A DNA stretch of 64,000 nucleotides, taken from positions 1,702,001-1,766,000 of the forward strand of contig NZ_CP092831.1 of the NCBI RefSeq assembly GCF_022531965.1, given 5' to 3'. The DNA is from Paenibacillus peoriae. Its GTDB lineage: Bacteria > Bacillota > Bacilli > Paenibacillales > Paenibacillaceae. A model generated the notes under the pieces. It ran no database searches. It worked only from the letters and a program-made list of their open reading frames with translations, and was not told the origin of the DNA. Shown piece by piece: positions 47,052 to 56,451 of the stretch. Each line of letters starts with the position of its first letter. Position 1 is the first letter of the stretch. Position numbers and translations under genes: made by a program.

Positions 47052-48233
47052 ATGATAAAGAAAAACATAGACAGCTATGGACAAAAGAACGGTTCCTCTC
47101 ATCGCGAAGATTCCCGTACAAGAATTTTCAGACAGAAAGCCACTGGGCTGCTTATGACCGGCTTAATCGCCGGAGGATTGCTCAGCGGTTGCGGCATGAA
47201 GAGCGCAGGAGAGACAAATCCAGCATTCGGTATGAAACCGGGCCAACAGCTTACTGTGATTGACACGGATGCAGCCCAGAAGCAAGTAACGGACGAGCTG
47301 GTAGTATCGTCTATCGACAGGCTGGGGGATGTATACGCGAGGTCTTGGCTGAGTGACGAAGAGCTGATTGTGGAGCGTAAAACCCAGCTGTGGATTCATA
47401 ATGTAGAGACAGACAAGGAGCGGATTTTAACACCAGGTCGTAAGGCTCCACAGTTACTTGCTGTGGTATCACCGGATCAGCGCCATGTCTTCTTTACTGA
47501 AGGTAGCCCCAACAGCAAATATGATATTCAGGGCTACATTTTGGAACTAAGCAGTGGTAAGGTTACATCGATTGGCAAGCTGGATATAACTAATAAAGTG
47601 AGTTGGAGCGATGAGAATCATCTCATTACAGGCACACCGGATGGTAAAATCCGACTGATTGGTCTGGACGGCAAAGCTGAAGAATTGAATTTTCAAGATC
47701 CGAATCGCTCTGAATTGATGTCTCATGTTGAAAAAGTGGGTAACGCCATATTTTATACAGGCAGTGATAAACAAGGGTATCCAGTGCTGAATCGGTTCAC
47801 CCTTAATCATCCTCAGGCTGTGACCATTGCAGAGGGTGCCATGTCCTTTGCCGTGTCGCCTGACGGTAAGTCTATTGCCATTGAAAAGCGGAAATGGAAT
47901 ACATCCGAACCAGCCCGTATGATCATTTTGGATGAACAGGGTAAAGAGAAAGGAATTGTCGGGCAAGGTACTTTAATGAGTCGTGGAAGCTGGTCCAGCG
48001 ACGGGTCCAAGCTTGCTTTTTCCATTTATGATGAGGATCAGCAAGGCATGAGAGGGCTGTATGTATTTGACCAGTCCACGGGTAAAACCACTCCGGTTAC
48101 GACCAATATCCAATCCTATGACAGCCCAACGGTATGGAGCCCATCCGCCCGGTTTTTATCCATGTACCAGAACATTTCGGAAGGTGGAAAACAGCTCAAT
48201 CAAAGCTATATCGTCGAATTTAAGGAAAAGTAG
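47052..48233 (+). CDS. Beta-propeller (TolB/WD40-like) lipoprotein
   Basis: Protein of 393 residues with a rather long basic leader, a hydrophobic stretch and the lipobox LLSGC near residue 47. The body has repeated blades of the type VSPDQRHVFFTEGSP and VSPDGKSIAIEK, typical of TolB-like six-bladed propellers. It is probably anchored outside the membrane. AAGGAGG and ATG 47052 mark the start; the longer upstream reading has no ribosome-binding site. Third gene after regulator and kinase, recalling the actinobacterial mtrA-mtrB-lpqB order. Confidence 0.78.
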   Translation: MIKKNIDSYGQKNGSSHREDSRTRIFRQKATGLLMTGLIAGGLLSGCGMKSAGETNPAFGMKPGQQLTVIDTDAAQKQVTDELVVSSIDRLGDVYARSWLSDEELIVERKTQLWIHNVETDKERILTPGRKAPQLLAVVSPDQRHVFFTEGSPNSKYDIQGYILELSSGKVTSIGKLDITNKVSWSDENHLITGTPDGKIRLIGLDGKAEELNFQDPNRSELMSHVEKVGNAIFYTGSDKQGYPVLNRFTLNHPQAVTIAEGAMSFAVSPDGKSIAIEKRKWNTSEPARMIILDEQGKEKGIVGQGTLMSRGSWSSDGSKLAFSIYDEDQQGMRGLYVFDQSTGKTTPVTTNIQSYDSPTVWSPSARFLSMYQNISEGGKQLNQSYIVEFKEK

Positions 48234-48234
48234 T

Positions 48235-48272
48235 AAAAGGCGTATATCCGTTTGTTCGGAATGCGCCTTTTT
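48235..48272 (+). terminator. Terminator after the propeller lipoprotein
   Basis: AAAGGCG...ATCCG pairs with CGGAATGCGCCTTT, followed by TTAAAT. Confidence 0.75.
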
Positions 48273-48424
48273 AAATGCAGACTGGCTATTGATTTTATAT
48301 GAGAATCAATTTCATAACTCATTAAAGTTTGATGGTTGTAACTAGAAATAGACAAATTAAAACATTTTGATCTATATCTAGTTTTAATTGAAGCAGCTAG
48401 AGGTATTATGAAATTGATGCATGA

Positions 48425-49867
48425 CTATACAAATTTACGATGATGCTTCTTACCGTCATATGAGAATAAGGCGAGCTTACCCTCAATCATCGTTTCCAAA
48501 TGAACGGTGCGCCCCCACAGCTGATATACATACGGAAGCGTGCGCTCCATATATTTTAAATCTAGCTCAATGCCTTCGTACTGGTGCTTGAGCTTCAACT
48601 CGCCCGTATGCAGGTAATCTCCATCCTCGACGACGATATAAGGGGAGCCTCCATTCACACGTGAAAACACGAGCTGATCCCGTATGTTTTCCCAGGATTT
48701 ATCGGTAATTTTCCAATCAGGTCCTCGTTTCTCAAACACGTACAGATCCAAATCCTCTGTCAGCTTCTTGGTCATGTAATTGCGTATAAAAGAGGTGTCT
48801 GAGTCAAACTCTCGCACCTCGAACATTTTAGCTCGACCCTCGCCCGGTTTGCGCCCTTGTCGCTCTTGCTCCTCACGGGTTGGGTTATCCCAACGTTTTT
48901 CAATATCCTCAAATATTTTCAGTCCCAAATAGTACGGGTTCAGGCTTTGCTTGGAAGGCTGTACGACAGAAGCGTTCAGCATCGCAAATTCAACGGTTTC
49001 CTCCCCGGTCAAATCCAGTTCCCTGACAATCCGCTGGTGCCAATAGGAGGCCCAGCCTTCATTCATGATTTTGGTCTCCATTTGGGGCCAGAAATATAGC
49101 ATTTCGTCCCGCAGCATCGTCATAATATCTCGCTGCCAGTCCTCCAGTACCTCGGAGAATTCCTGAATAAACCAGACGATATCTTTTTCAGGTTCCGGTG
49201 GGAACTGGCGTACCTTAATACCCTCGGTCTCGGCCGAATCATGCTGCTTTACTGTGTCCAGTGACCACAGATCATCGTAAGGTCCGATGGGACGCTGGTG
49301 TTTTTTGGGTTCTTTTTGCTCCTTGATTTTGAGTTCCATATAGCGCTGTTTATCCAGATGCCTTGGTTTGATAAGCTGTGGGTCTACATGCTCCTGTATC
49401 GCCAGTACAGAGTCAATGAAGGATTCAACAGTCTTTGAACCATATTCCATTTCATAGCTGTTGATTCGATCTGCTGTGGCCGACATACTCTCCACCATAT
49501 TGCGATTAGAAGCTGAAAAGCGGGCGTTGTGTTTGAAAAAATCACAGTGTGCCAGTACATGAGCGACAATTAGTTTATTTTGCACCAAAGAATTTCCTTC
49601 CAGCAGGAAGGCATAGCAGGGATTGGAGTTAATGACCAGCTCATAAATTTTGCTAAATCCAAAATCGTACTGCATTTTCATCTTGTGAAACGTTTTTCCA
49701 AAACTCCAGTGGCTGAAGCGCGTGGGCATACCATAGGCTCCGAACGTATAAACAATATCCGCCGGACAAATCTCATATCGCATCGGGTAGTAGTCGAGCC
49801 CGAATCCATCTGCAATCTCCATAATTTCTGATATCGCATATTCTAGCTCCTTCTGGTCGGTGCTCAT
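48425..49867 (-). CDS. spoVR: SpoVR-family protein
   Basis: Protein of 480 residues, normal SpoVR length. The N-terminal half contains the typical [17 protein letters not shown] and [13 protein letters not shown] segments and the [10 protein letters not shown] motif. The family is needed for spore cortex formation in Bacillus and occurs in non-sporeformers with PrkA and YhbH; biochemical function is unknown. It overlaps yhbH by 4 bp. Confidence 0.95.
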   Translation of the reverse strand: MSTDQKELEYAISEIMEIADGFGLDYYPMRYEICPADIVYTFGAYGMPTRFSHWSFGKTFHKMKMQYDFGFSKIYELVINSNPCYAFLLEGNSLVQNKLIVAHVLAHCDFFKHNARFSASNRNMVESMSATADRINSYEMEYGSKTVESFIDSVLAIQEHVDPQLIKPRHLDKQRYMELKIKEQKEPKKHQRPIGPYDDLWSLDTVKQHDSAETEGIKVRQFPPEPEKDIVWFIQEFSEVLEDWQRDIMTMLRDEMLYFWPQMETKIMNEGWASYWHQRIVRELDLTGEETVEFAMLNASVVQPSKQSLNPYYLGLKIFEDIEKRWDNPTREEQERQGRKPGEGRAKMFEVREFDSDTSFIRNYMTKKLTEDLDLYVFEKRGPDWKITDKSWENIRDQLVFSRVNGGSPYIVVEDGDYLHTGELKLKHQYEGIELDLKYMERTLPYVYQLWGRTVHLETMIEGKLALFSYDGKKHHRKFV

Positions 49868-51030
49868 CCCACCGTTCCCCCTTCCCGTTTGCGAAAAAAA
49901 GTGCGTAAGGCTTGGTATACCTCACCTTTTTCCTTGATGACATAGTACATAAACTGATCCTTCTTAATATTCTTGTAGGCTGACATCAGCGTGCTGCTGC
50001 GATTATATTGATTCACTTCGCCATAGCCGAACATATTGCTCCGCTTTATAAGTTCCTCGATTAGCTTCACGCACCGCTCATTGTCCGAGGTCAGGTTATC
50101 GCCATCCGAGAAATGGAAGGGATAAATATTGTAGCTGGAAGGAGGATATCGTTTGTCGATAATCTCTAGTGCTTTCAAATAAGCGGAAGAGCAGATCGTG
50201 CCGCCACTTTCTCCGCGGGTAAAAAATTCTTCTTCCGTAACCTCTTTAGCCTCGGTATGATGCGCGAGAAAGACAATTTCCACCTTTTCATACTGACGGC
50301 GCAAAAAGCGGGTCATCCAGAAAAAGAAGCTGCGAGCACAATATTTTTCAAAAGCGCCCATTGAGCCTGAGGTGTCCATCATGGCTATAATGACCGCGTT
50401 GGATTGGGGAATAGTCTTCTCTTCCCATGTCTTGTAACGAAGATCGTCCGGACTAATATGATGAATGCCCGGTTTCCCTTCACGGGCGTTGCGGCGTAGA
50501 TTTTCGAGAATGGTTCGTTTCTTGTCAATGTTCGCTTGCATGCCTTTTTTACGTATATCATTGAACACGATAGATTCAACCTCAATTTGATCCTTGTCTT
50601 TTTGCTGTAAATTCGGCAATTCCATTTCCTCGAACAGCATATCTTCCAGCTCTTCTATGCTGACTTCCGTTTCCATAATATCGTGTCCCGGCTGGTCGCC
50701 GGCTTTCTCACCTTTACCAGGCTTCTGGGAGGCAGAATCACGCCCGATGACATCTCCCACCTGACTATCTCCATCCCCTTGGCCTACATGCTTTTGCTTT
50801 TGATAGTTATAAATGAAGCGATATTCATCCAGGCTGCGAATCGGCACTTTAATAATCTGTTGACCGTCCGACATAATAATATTCTCTTCCGTTATCAGAT
50901 CGGGTAGATTTTGCTTAATGACATCTTTGACCTTCTGCTGATGACGTTGCTGGTCCTGGTACCCTTTGCGATGCAGCGACCAATCTTCGCGGGATACGAC
51001 GAATGAATATGGCTGGCGTGGTTCCGGCAT
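49864..51030 (-). CDS. yhbH: YhbH (DUF444) protein with VWA-type MIDAS
   Basis: Protein of 388 residues. The N-terminal part is polar and helical; the C-terminal part is a von Willebrand A-like domain with the metal site MMDTSGSMG and the later HFSDGDN. The family is encoded with PrkA and SpoVR. GGGGGGTG upstream of ATG 51030 gives the start (MPEPRQ); the frame itself extends to 51057. Confidence 0.93.
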   Translation of the reverse strand: MPEPRQPYSFVVSREDWSLHRKGYQDQQRHQQKVKDVIKQNLPDLITEENIIMSDGQQIIKVPIRSLDEYRFIYNYQKQKHVGQGDGDSQVGDVIGRDSASQKPGKGEKAGDQPGHDIMETEVSIEELEDMLFEEMELPNLQQKDKDQIEVESIVFNDIRKKGMQANIDKKRTILENLRRNAREGKPGIHHISPDDLRYKTWEEKTIPQSNAVIIAMMDTSGSMGAFEKYCARSFFFWMTRFLRRQYEKVEIVFLAHHTEAKEVTEEEFFTRGESGGTICSSAYLKALEIIDKRYPPSSYNIYPFHFSDGDNLTSDNERCVKLIEELIKRSNMFGYGEVNQYNRSSTLMSAYKNIKKDQFMYYVIKEKGEVYQALRTFFRKREGGTVG

Positions 51031-51124
51031 TATTAGGCACCCCCCAAGTGGATACACGGCACAGTTTGGCCTTGTTGGTTATTAAGTATATTCACGGGGA
51101 TGAACGATATGTGATGGAACTCGA

Positions 51125-51153
51125 TTTAAATTCTGCCCGTTTGCTTTTATAAT
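51125..51153 (+). promoter_or_regulatory. Promoter of the two-component genes at 51.2 kb
   Basis: TTTAAA and consensus TATAAT with a 17-bp spacer. Confidence 0.6.
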
Positions 51154-51194
51154 GAAAGTAAAAAATGTAAAAAAAGAATGGAGAACCTTGGGTT

Positions 51195-51908
51195 ATGGAA
51201 GAAATTGCAGTACTTATAGTAGACGATGAGCAGGGATTGCGGGATATGCTGACAACGGTGTTAAAAAAAGAAGGGTTCCTTCAAGTTAAGCACGCTGCGA
51301 CAGGTCGGGAAGCGCTGCAAGTCGTGATGGAATCGAATGTGGATGTGATTGTACTTGATGTTATGCTGCCTGATAGCGATGGGTTTGAGATATGTCGTCA
51401 AATGCGTCTATATACGGATGCCCCTATTCTTTTTTTGACGGCAAGAGATACAGATCTAGACAAATTAATGGGGTTCGGTATCGGAGGAGACGACTATATT
51501 ACCAAACCGTTTAACCCGCTGGAAGTCGTTGCCCGTATGAAGGCACGAATGAAATATCGGAAAGTTTCGACAGTGGCCATGAAACCGACCTTACGCACTT
51601 TAGATTTTGGATATTTTCGACTGGAACTGGAATCCGGTGTGTTGTATGTGGAGGACAAGCAGGTCGAGTGTCCGGCACGTGAATGGCTGCTGCTGGTATT
51701 TTTGTGCAAGCACCCTAACCGTATTTTCAGTGTACGGCAGCTTTACGAGGCGATATGGAGCGAGGCCTTCTTGGGTGATGAGAAGACCGTAGTGATTCAT
51801 ATCTCCCGTTTGCGGAAAAAAATAGAACCTGATCCCAAGCACCCGCAATCTTTAATCAATGTAAGGGGGCTTGGTTATAAAATGATGTCAGTCAAGATGG
51901 AGGAATGA
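51195..51908 (+). CDS. OmpR-family response regulator (LanR-like context)
   Basis: Protein of 237 residues: receiver with VDDEQ, phospho-acceptor in VIVLDVMLPDSDG, LTARDT and KPF motifs, and a winged-helix domain ending NVRGLGYKMM. It is followed by a short histidine kinase and a LanFEG-type transporter, the order seen in antimicrobial-peptide sensing and self-protection modules. It may bind the GTTTAC repeats before the transporter genes. Confidence 0.88.
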   Translation: MEEIAVLIVDDEQGLRDMLTTVLKKEGFLQVKHAATGREALQVVMESNVDVIVLDVMLPDSDGFEICRQMRLYTDAPILFLTARDTDLDKLMGFGIGGDDYITKPFNPLEVVARMKARMKYRKVSTVAMKPTLRTLDFGYFRLELESGVLYVEDKQVECPAREWLLLVFLCKHPNRIFSVRQLYEAIWSEAFLGDEKTVVIHISRLRKKIEPDPKHPQSLINVRGLGYKMMSVKMEE

Positions 51909-51910
51909 GG

Positions 51911-52981
51911 ATGAACTCTCTGGTTAAGATGTCCTTCCGTTTTATGAAAGTAACGTTATGTTTTGTACTGGCCTATGTCCTATGTTTTGTTATTTGCACG
52001 ATCTTATATATTTTTATAAAAAGTATATTTGGAGCATCTCAAAATATAAATATTAATCTATTCTGGACAGGACTTGGTATCGTGCAGAGTGTTGTGTTCA
52101 TAGCTGCCTACGGATGGTATATAGGCAAGCCTTTGGTGTATGTAATCAAATGGATTGGAAATATTGCTACGGGGGAATTCCAAGCACCGCTAAGTGAACT
52201 GGAACTACCGGAGCGCAAAAAAAATCAGAAAAATAGCTATAAACCTCCGTATCAATTGTATAAAGAAGTTTTTGAACAAATGAACATCTTATCGTCTCAA
52301 TTGCGCAGCAATGAGGAAGAGAGAGTGGAATTAGAGAAACGAAAACAGCAGTGGGTAGCAGGTGTCAGCCATGATCTCAAAACACCATTATCCTATATTG
52401 AAGGATATGCGGCCATGCTGACTGCTCAAGAGTATGATTGGTCCGATGAAGAAAGAAGAAGCTTTAGTATGAGTATCAGTGAGAAAGTGACTGAAATGAA
52501 GCAGTTGATTCAGGATTTGAATGCTTCTATGCAGCTTAAGGAAAGTCCATTGCCCGTCCAATTGGAGAAGGAGGACATTGTGGAGTTTCTCCGTAGTGCA
52601 GTCATAGATATCGCTAACCATCCTTCGGCTGAGCAATACGAATTTTCTTTTACGTCCATGGAGGCGACTTGTATTATGTCCTTCGATAGCAAGCTATTAG
52701 GTAGAGCGCTGCAGAATTTTTTGATTAACGCAATCATTCATAATCCTCCAGGTACACATGTTTCCATGGAAGTAAACAAAGCGAACGATAAGCTTCATAT
52801 TTCTATCGAAGATGATGGAATAGGAATGAATCCCAATAAGTTCATGCAGGTATCTCACTCCGAAGGGCATGGAATACCTATTGCCAAAAGCTTTATTGAG
52901 GCGCATAACGGAACGCTTCATATCCTTTCAGGCAGTAAAGCGGGTACTAGGATGGAGATTTCACTGCCGCTAAACATCTAA
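51911..52981 (+). CDS. Sensor histidine kinase, lantibiotic/bacitracin-sensor type
   Basis: Protein of about 356 residues with two N-terminal membrane segments (about 10-40 and 53-78) and hardly any extracellular loop, an H-box AGVSHDLKTPLSYIEGYAAML, and an ATPase domain with NAIIHNP and DDGIGM. Such intramembrane-type sensors commonly accompany peptide-resistance transporters. ATG 51905 overlaps the regulator stop, but GGAGGA spacing favours ATG 51911. Confidence 0.85.
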   Translation: MNSLVKMSFRFMKVTLCFVLAYVLCFVICTILYIFIKSIFGASQNININLFWTGLGIVQSVVFIAAYGWYIGKPLVYVIKWIGNIATGEFQAPLSELELPERKKNQKNSYKPPYQLYKEVFEQMNILSSQLRSNEEERVELEKRKQQWVAGVSHDLKTPLSYIEGYAAMLTAQEYDWSDEERRSFSMSISEKVTEMKQLIQDLNASMQLKESPLPVQLEKEDIVEFLRSAVIDIANHPSAEQYEFSFTSMEATCIMSFDSKLLGRALQNFLINAIIHNPPGTHVSMEVNKANDKLHISIEDDGIGMNPNKFMQVSHSEGHGIPIAKSFIEAHNGTLHILSGSKAGTRMEISLPLNI

Positions 52982-53046
52982 CTTTTTAACATCTAACCTC
53001 ACATTTTGGAGTTTGCTCGGTTTTTTTTGCCTGTTGTTTAGGGACT

Positions 53047-53078
53047 GTTTACCTGATGTTTACTTTACTTCAGTAAAC
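53047..53078. promoter_or_regulatory. GTTTAC repeats before LanFEG-like genes
   Basis: GTTTAC at 53047 and 53058 (11-bp spacing) and the inverted copy GTAAAC at 53073. This is a plausible binding site for an OmpR-family regulator, probably the adjacent one. Confidence 0.55.
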
Positions 53079-53126
53079 TGTATGTAACTTAAGCTTCAGC
53101 ATTGGAAGTCGAGAGGAGATCAGGAA

Positions 53127-54050
53127 ATGTCTGAATATGTAATACATACACAGCAGCTAACTAGGCGTTTTGGAAAACGAGAATTTGTAAAACGAATAAA
53201 TCTCCAGGTACCCGGACAACAAATTTATGGATTTTTAGGACCTAATGGGGCGGGTAAAACAACCACGATTCGTATGCTACTTGGGCTGATTAAATCCACC
53301 TCCGGAGAGATTGAGATTTTTGGGAAAAAGCTGAAGGATCAGCGTATGGAAATATTAAAAGATGTTGGTTCCTTGGTTGAATCACCTGCCTATTATGCCC
53401 ATTTATCCGCATATCGAAATTTAGAAATCGTTACAACCATGCGTGGACTGCCGACCCGAAGAATTCATGAAGTGCTGGATTTAGTGAGATTAGCCAAGGA
53501 TGCGTATCGTCCGGTAAAGGGATATTCCTTGGGGATGCGACAAAGACTGGGGATTGCTATGGCGCTTATTGCCAACCCCAAATTATTGATACTTGATGAA
53601 CCGACGAATGGTTTGGACCCATCTGGTATTCAGGAAATTCGGGAGTTAATTATGAGCCTCCCTGGTGCTTACGGAATGACGGTACTGGTTTCGAGCCATT
53701 TATTAAGCGAAATTGAGCAGATTGCAACCTATGTAGGAATTATTAATCAGGGTGAAATGATCTTCCAGGGAACGATGAAGGAACTCACCGCCAAAAGCAA
53801 GCCTCAATTATTCATTGAAACCCCAGATCCTGTTCTGGCTGCCGGTGCACTGATTCAGCATGGATGGACAGCTGGAGCTGAATCGATTGAACAAAATGAG
53901 GTCGTGACTCCTATTGTAGATCGGCAACAATCTTCGGAGATGATCAAGGTGCTTGTGGAACACAATCATCCCATTTATCGGGTCACAGAGAAGAAAAAAA
54001 CATTGGAGGAGATATTCCTGGAGCTGACAGGTAAGGAGCGAAGCTTATGA
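53127..54050 (+). CDS. ABC transporter ATPase (LanF/BcrA-like)
   Basis: Protein of 307 residues. Walker A GPNGAGKTTT at about residue 38, signature YSLGMRQRLG, Walker B LLILDEPTNGLDP and the H-loop VSSHLLSE. The C-terminal extension after residue 220 is typical of bacitracin/lantibiotic immunity ATPases. With the two permease genes that follow it should form a self-protection exporter that expels peptides from the membrane. Overlaps the next gene by 4 bp. Confidence 0.9.
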   Translation: MSEYVIHTQQLTRRFGKREFVKRINLQVPGQQIYGFLGPNGAGKTTTIRMLLGLIKSTSGEIEIFGKKLKDQRMEILKDVGSLVESPAYYAHLSAYRNLEIVTTMRGLPTRRIHEVLDLVRLAKDAYRPVKGYSLGMRQRLGIAMALIANPKLLILDEPTNGLDPSGIQEIRELIMSLPGAYGMTVLVSSHLLSEIEQIATYVGIINQGEMIFQGTMKELTAKSKPQLFIETPDPVLAAGALIQHGWTAGAESIEQNEVVTPIVDRQQSSEMIKVLVEHNHPIYRVTEKKKTLEEIFLELTGKERSL

Positions 54051-54754
54051 TACTCCGGGTTATAAAGTCAGAGGGGCTTAAGCTGAAGAAAATATGCTGG
54101 TGGATTCCTCTTATACAGGGGTGTGTACTTACAGGCATGACTGCCGTGGAATGGTATCTTTACTTTCGGCAAGGACCAGGAGGTGTCTATGCTGGTTTTG
54201 CCGTTATGTTTATGTTCCTTTCGTTTGTGATGCTGCTTGGCGGTACACTTTTGGCGAGCATTATGGCCGGTACAGAGCATGATACTCAAACATGGAAGCA
54301 GCTTATGGTCATGCCTGTTCCCAGAAGCTATATCTATTTATCCAAAATCGTATGGATCGTGATTCTACAGTTGGGTACCGCCTTGATCACTGTAGCAGGT
54401 ATGAGCCTCATCTGGGTGTTATATACAAACGAACCCATTCCTTGGCGGATCATGCTATTACAGCCGATTAATGCAAGTTTGGCTACCCTACCAGTACTTG
54501 CAATTCAACTTTGGCTGTCTACACTTTTCACTAATCAGGCATTCCCATTAGCGTTTGGTATATTCGGCTCTATTGCAAGCTTGTTTTTGGCACGCACAAG
54601 TATTCTGTGGATTAAAATATTGCCTTGGTCGTACCCTGCCCTATCAAGTCCTCTAATGAAGGAACACATGATTTGGGTAATCGTTGCTTTAAGTGCGGGA
54701 GTCATCTTTACGGGACTTGGTACATTACAGTTTACCAAGCATGAATTCAAATAG
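54047..54754 (+). CDS. ABC-2 permease (LanE-like)
   Basis: Protein of 235 residues with about six membrane segments. It has the layout and size of LanE/MutE-type immunity permeases (EGLKLKKICWWIPLIQG at the N-terminus, then long hydrophobic helices). Pairs with the next gene as a heterodimer. No catalytic motif is expected. Confidence 0.82.
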   Translation: MILRVIKSEGLKLKKICWWIPLIQGCVLTGMTAVEWYLYFRQGPGGVYAGFAVMFMFLSFVMLLGGTLLASIMAGTEHDTQTWKQLMVMPVPRSYIYLSKIVWIVILQLGTALITVAGMSLIWVLYTNEPIPWRIMLLQPINASLATLPVLAIQLWLSTLFTNQAFPLAFGIFGSIASLFLARTSILWIKILPWSYPALSSPLMKEHMIWVIVALSAGVIFTGLGTLQFTKHEFK

Positions 54755-54768
54755 AGAGGAGAAGATAC

Positions 54769-55503
54769 ATGGGCTCTATTTTACGCGTAGAGACGATAAA
54801 GCTTCAATGGATCATGGTATGGATTCTCATTATATTGGATGCGGTCATAAATTCTTTAATGGGAGTCCTCGAGCTGAACGATTTGAAACAGTTTTTTTCG
54901 CCCAGCTGGTTAACTTTATATACGTATTCAGCGCAATTTCACTCTATGTTTTTTTATCCGCTCTATTGTGGGATTATCGCTTCTCTTTTGTGTGCGTATG
55001 AGCATCGGGATGGGGGATGGAAGATTTTATTAAGCAGCCCGTATCCTCGTCAGCAAATTTATTATGCAAAATATATATTGCTCATTCTCATACTGGGTCT
55101 TGATCAGCTTATATTTATATTGGGCTATTTTGTAAGTGGAAATATAGCAGGTGCTCCAGGAGAAATCCCTTGGTCTGTCGTTCTTTCTACCGGCTTGGGA
55201 GGGTGGATCGGGATTTTTCCCCTGGCAGCACTACAGCTTATGCTCTCGATAAAAATTCGGAATTTTGGAGCTTCTCTGGGGATGTCTATTTGTTGTGTGG
55301 TTCCTAATATTGTCATAACAGGCTTTCACTCTTCCATAGGTGCGTGGTTTCCTTTTACGATTCCTTATTATATTATGATGCCGCAAACAGCGACTTATGC
55401 ACCCAGAGTTGAGCCTTACAGCCTCGGATTGATTGTCATTTTTACGTTTTTAGCCTATCTGTATGGTGGGAGAAAGATGTTTGTGAATAGGGATTGGTTG
55501 TAG
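54769..55503 (+). CDS. ABC-2 permease (LanG-like)
   Basis: Protein of 244 residues with about six membrane segments and the same opening pattern as its neighbour (VETIKLQWIMVWILIILD). AGAGGAG site before ATG; 14-bp gap from the previous gene. Completes the three-gene FEG-type transporter. No lanthionine synthetase genes are nearby, so this may be a free-standing resistance unit or protect against the product of the next cluster. Confidence 0.82.
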   Translation: MGSILRVETIKLQWIMVWILIILDAVINSLMGVLELNDLKQFFSPSWLTLYTYSAQFHSMFFYPLYCGIIASLLCAYEHRDGGWKILLSSPYPRQQIYYAKYILLILILGLDQLIFILGYFVSGNIAGAPGEIPWSVVLSTGLGGWIGIFPLAALQLMLSIKIRNFGASLGMSICCVVPNIVITGFHSSIGAWFPFTIPYYIMMPQTATYAPRVEPYSLGLIVIFTFLAYLYGGRKMFVNRDWL

Positions 55504-55624
55504 TTAGGATATCATGAGGATGTAATCCATAACTATCCGCTTTAAGCGATCCTTTTAGTCGACAAGTTAATTGAAATAAACAATGATTACAAAAATAACG
55601 ACAAAATCTTGCGGAAAAATTGCG

Positions 55625-55653
55625 TTGTTTACTTTCAAATCAGATAGTAATAT
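55625..55653 (+). promoter_or_regulatory. Promoter of the radical SAM peptide cluster
   Basis: TTGTTT and TAATAT with a 17-bp spacer. The -35 overlaps TGTTTACTTT (55626-55635), a 10-mer also present at 53057-53066 before the LanFEG-like genes. Confidence 0.55.
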
Positions 55654-55741
55654 ATAGAAGAAAGAGCACTCCTTTTGGAAAAAATGTGAAAATAAAAAAG
55701 TTTTAAATAATATTATAGGATACTTATAAGGGGTTGGTATA

Positions 55742-56434
55742 TTGGATTATATATTGAATTGTAATAATGTTACAAAGAAGTATGGTAGTAAAAAAGCTCT
55801 TGACTCATTAACTCTTTCAATAAAGCCTGGAACTATCTTAGGACTTCTTGGTCCCAATGGAGCAGGGAAAACGACATTAATGAAACTCATCGTATCTCTG
55901 CTGAGGGATTATAGAGGTGAGATTCGTATTAAAGGTTTGAAGCCTAGTGTTGAAACGAAGAAGATCGTTTCTTATTTGCCTGACAGAGAATTTCTTTACC
56001 AGTGGATGACCATCGAGCAAGCTATTGCTTTTTTTGAACATTCTTTTGTCGATTTTAACCGAGGTTTAGCATACAAAATGGTGAAATCATTGGGTTTGGA
56101 TATAAACGACAAAATTAAATCTTTATCTAAAGGAATGCAGGAAAGATTAAGTATTTCCTTGGCTTTTGCAAGGAAAGCAACGCTGTATATTTTGGATGAA
56201 CCTTTGGCGGCTGTGGATCCTTCTACACGGGATAAGATTATACAAATTATACTTGATAACTTTGATCCTACTAGTGCGGTTATTATAAGTACTCACTTAA
56301 TTAATGATGTTGAAAAATTATTTACTGATGTAGCATTTGTGAATGACGGAAAGGTACTGCTACAAGGAAATGTAAAAGATATAAGAGACGAATATGAACA
56401 GTCTATAGAGGAAATATTCAAGTCTATGATCTAA
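55742..56434 (+). CDS. ABC transporter ATPase of the peptide cluster
   Basis: Protein of 230 residues from a TTG start, with Walker A GPNGAGKTTL at about residue 37, signature SLSKGMQERLS and Walker B LYILDEPLAAVDP. It lacks a membrane part; the ABC-2 permease three genes on (57822) is the likely partner. Base composition is markedly more AT-rich than genes left of 55.5 kb. First gene of the cluster, 17 bp before the radical SAM gene. Confidence 0.88.
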   Translation: MDYILNCNNVTKKYGSKKALDSLTLSIKPGTILGLLGPNGAGKTTLMKLIVSLLRDYRGEIRIKGLKPSVETKKIVSYLPDREFLYQWMTIEQAIAFFEHSFVDFNRGLAYKMVKSLGLDINDKIKSLSKGMQERLSISLAFARKATLYILDEPLAAVDPSTRDKIIQIILDNFDPTSAVIISTHLINDVEKLFTDVAFVNDGKVLLQGNVKDIRDEYEQSIEEIFKSMI

Positions 56435-56451
56435 GATGAGGAGGATTAATT

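Noticed and set aside
52982..53126. Lantibiotic precursor gene before the LanFEG-like genes
   Set aside because: Only regulator-type repeats are present; no small ORF with ribosome-binding site and Ser/Thr/Cys-rich core was found.
55504..55741. Second precursor peptide before the ABC ATPase
   Set aside because: The stretch contains the promoter only; no ORF with a proper start was seen.
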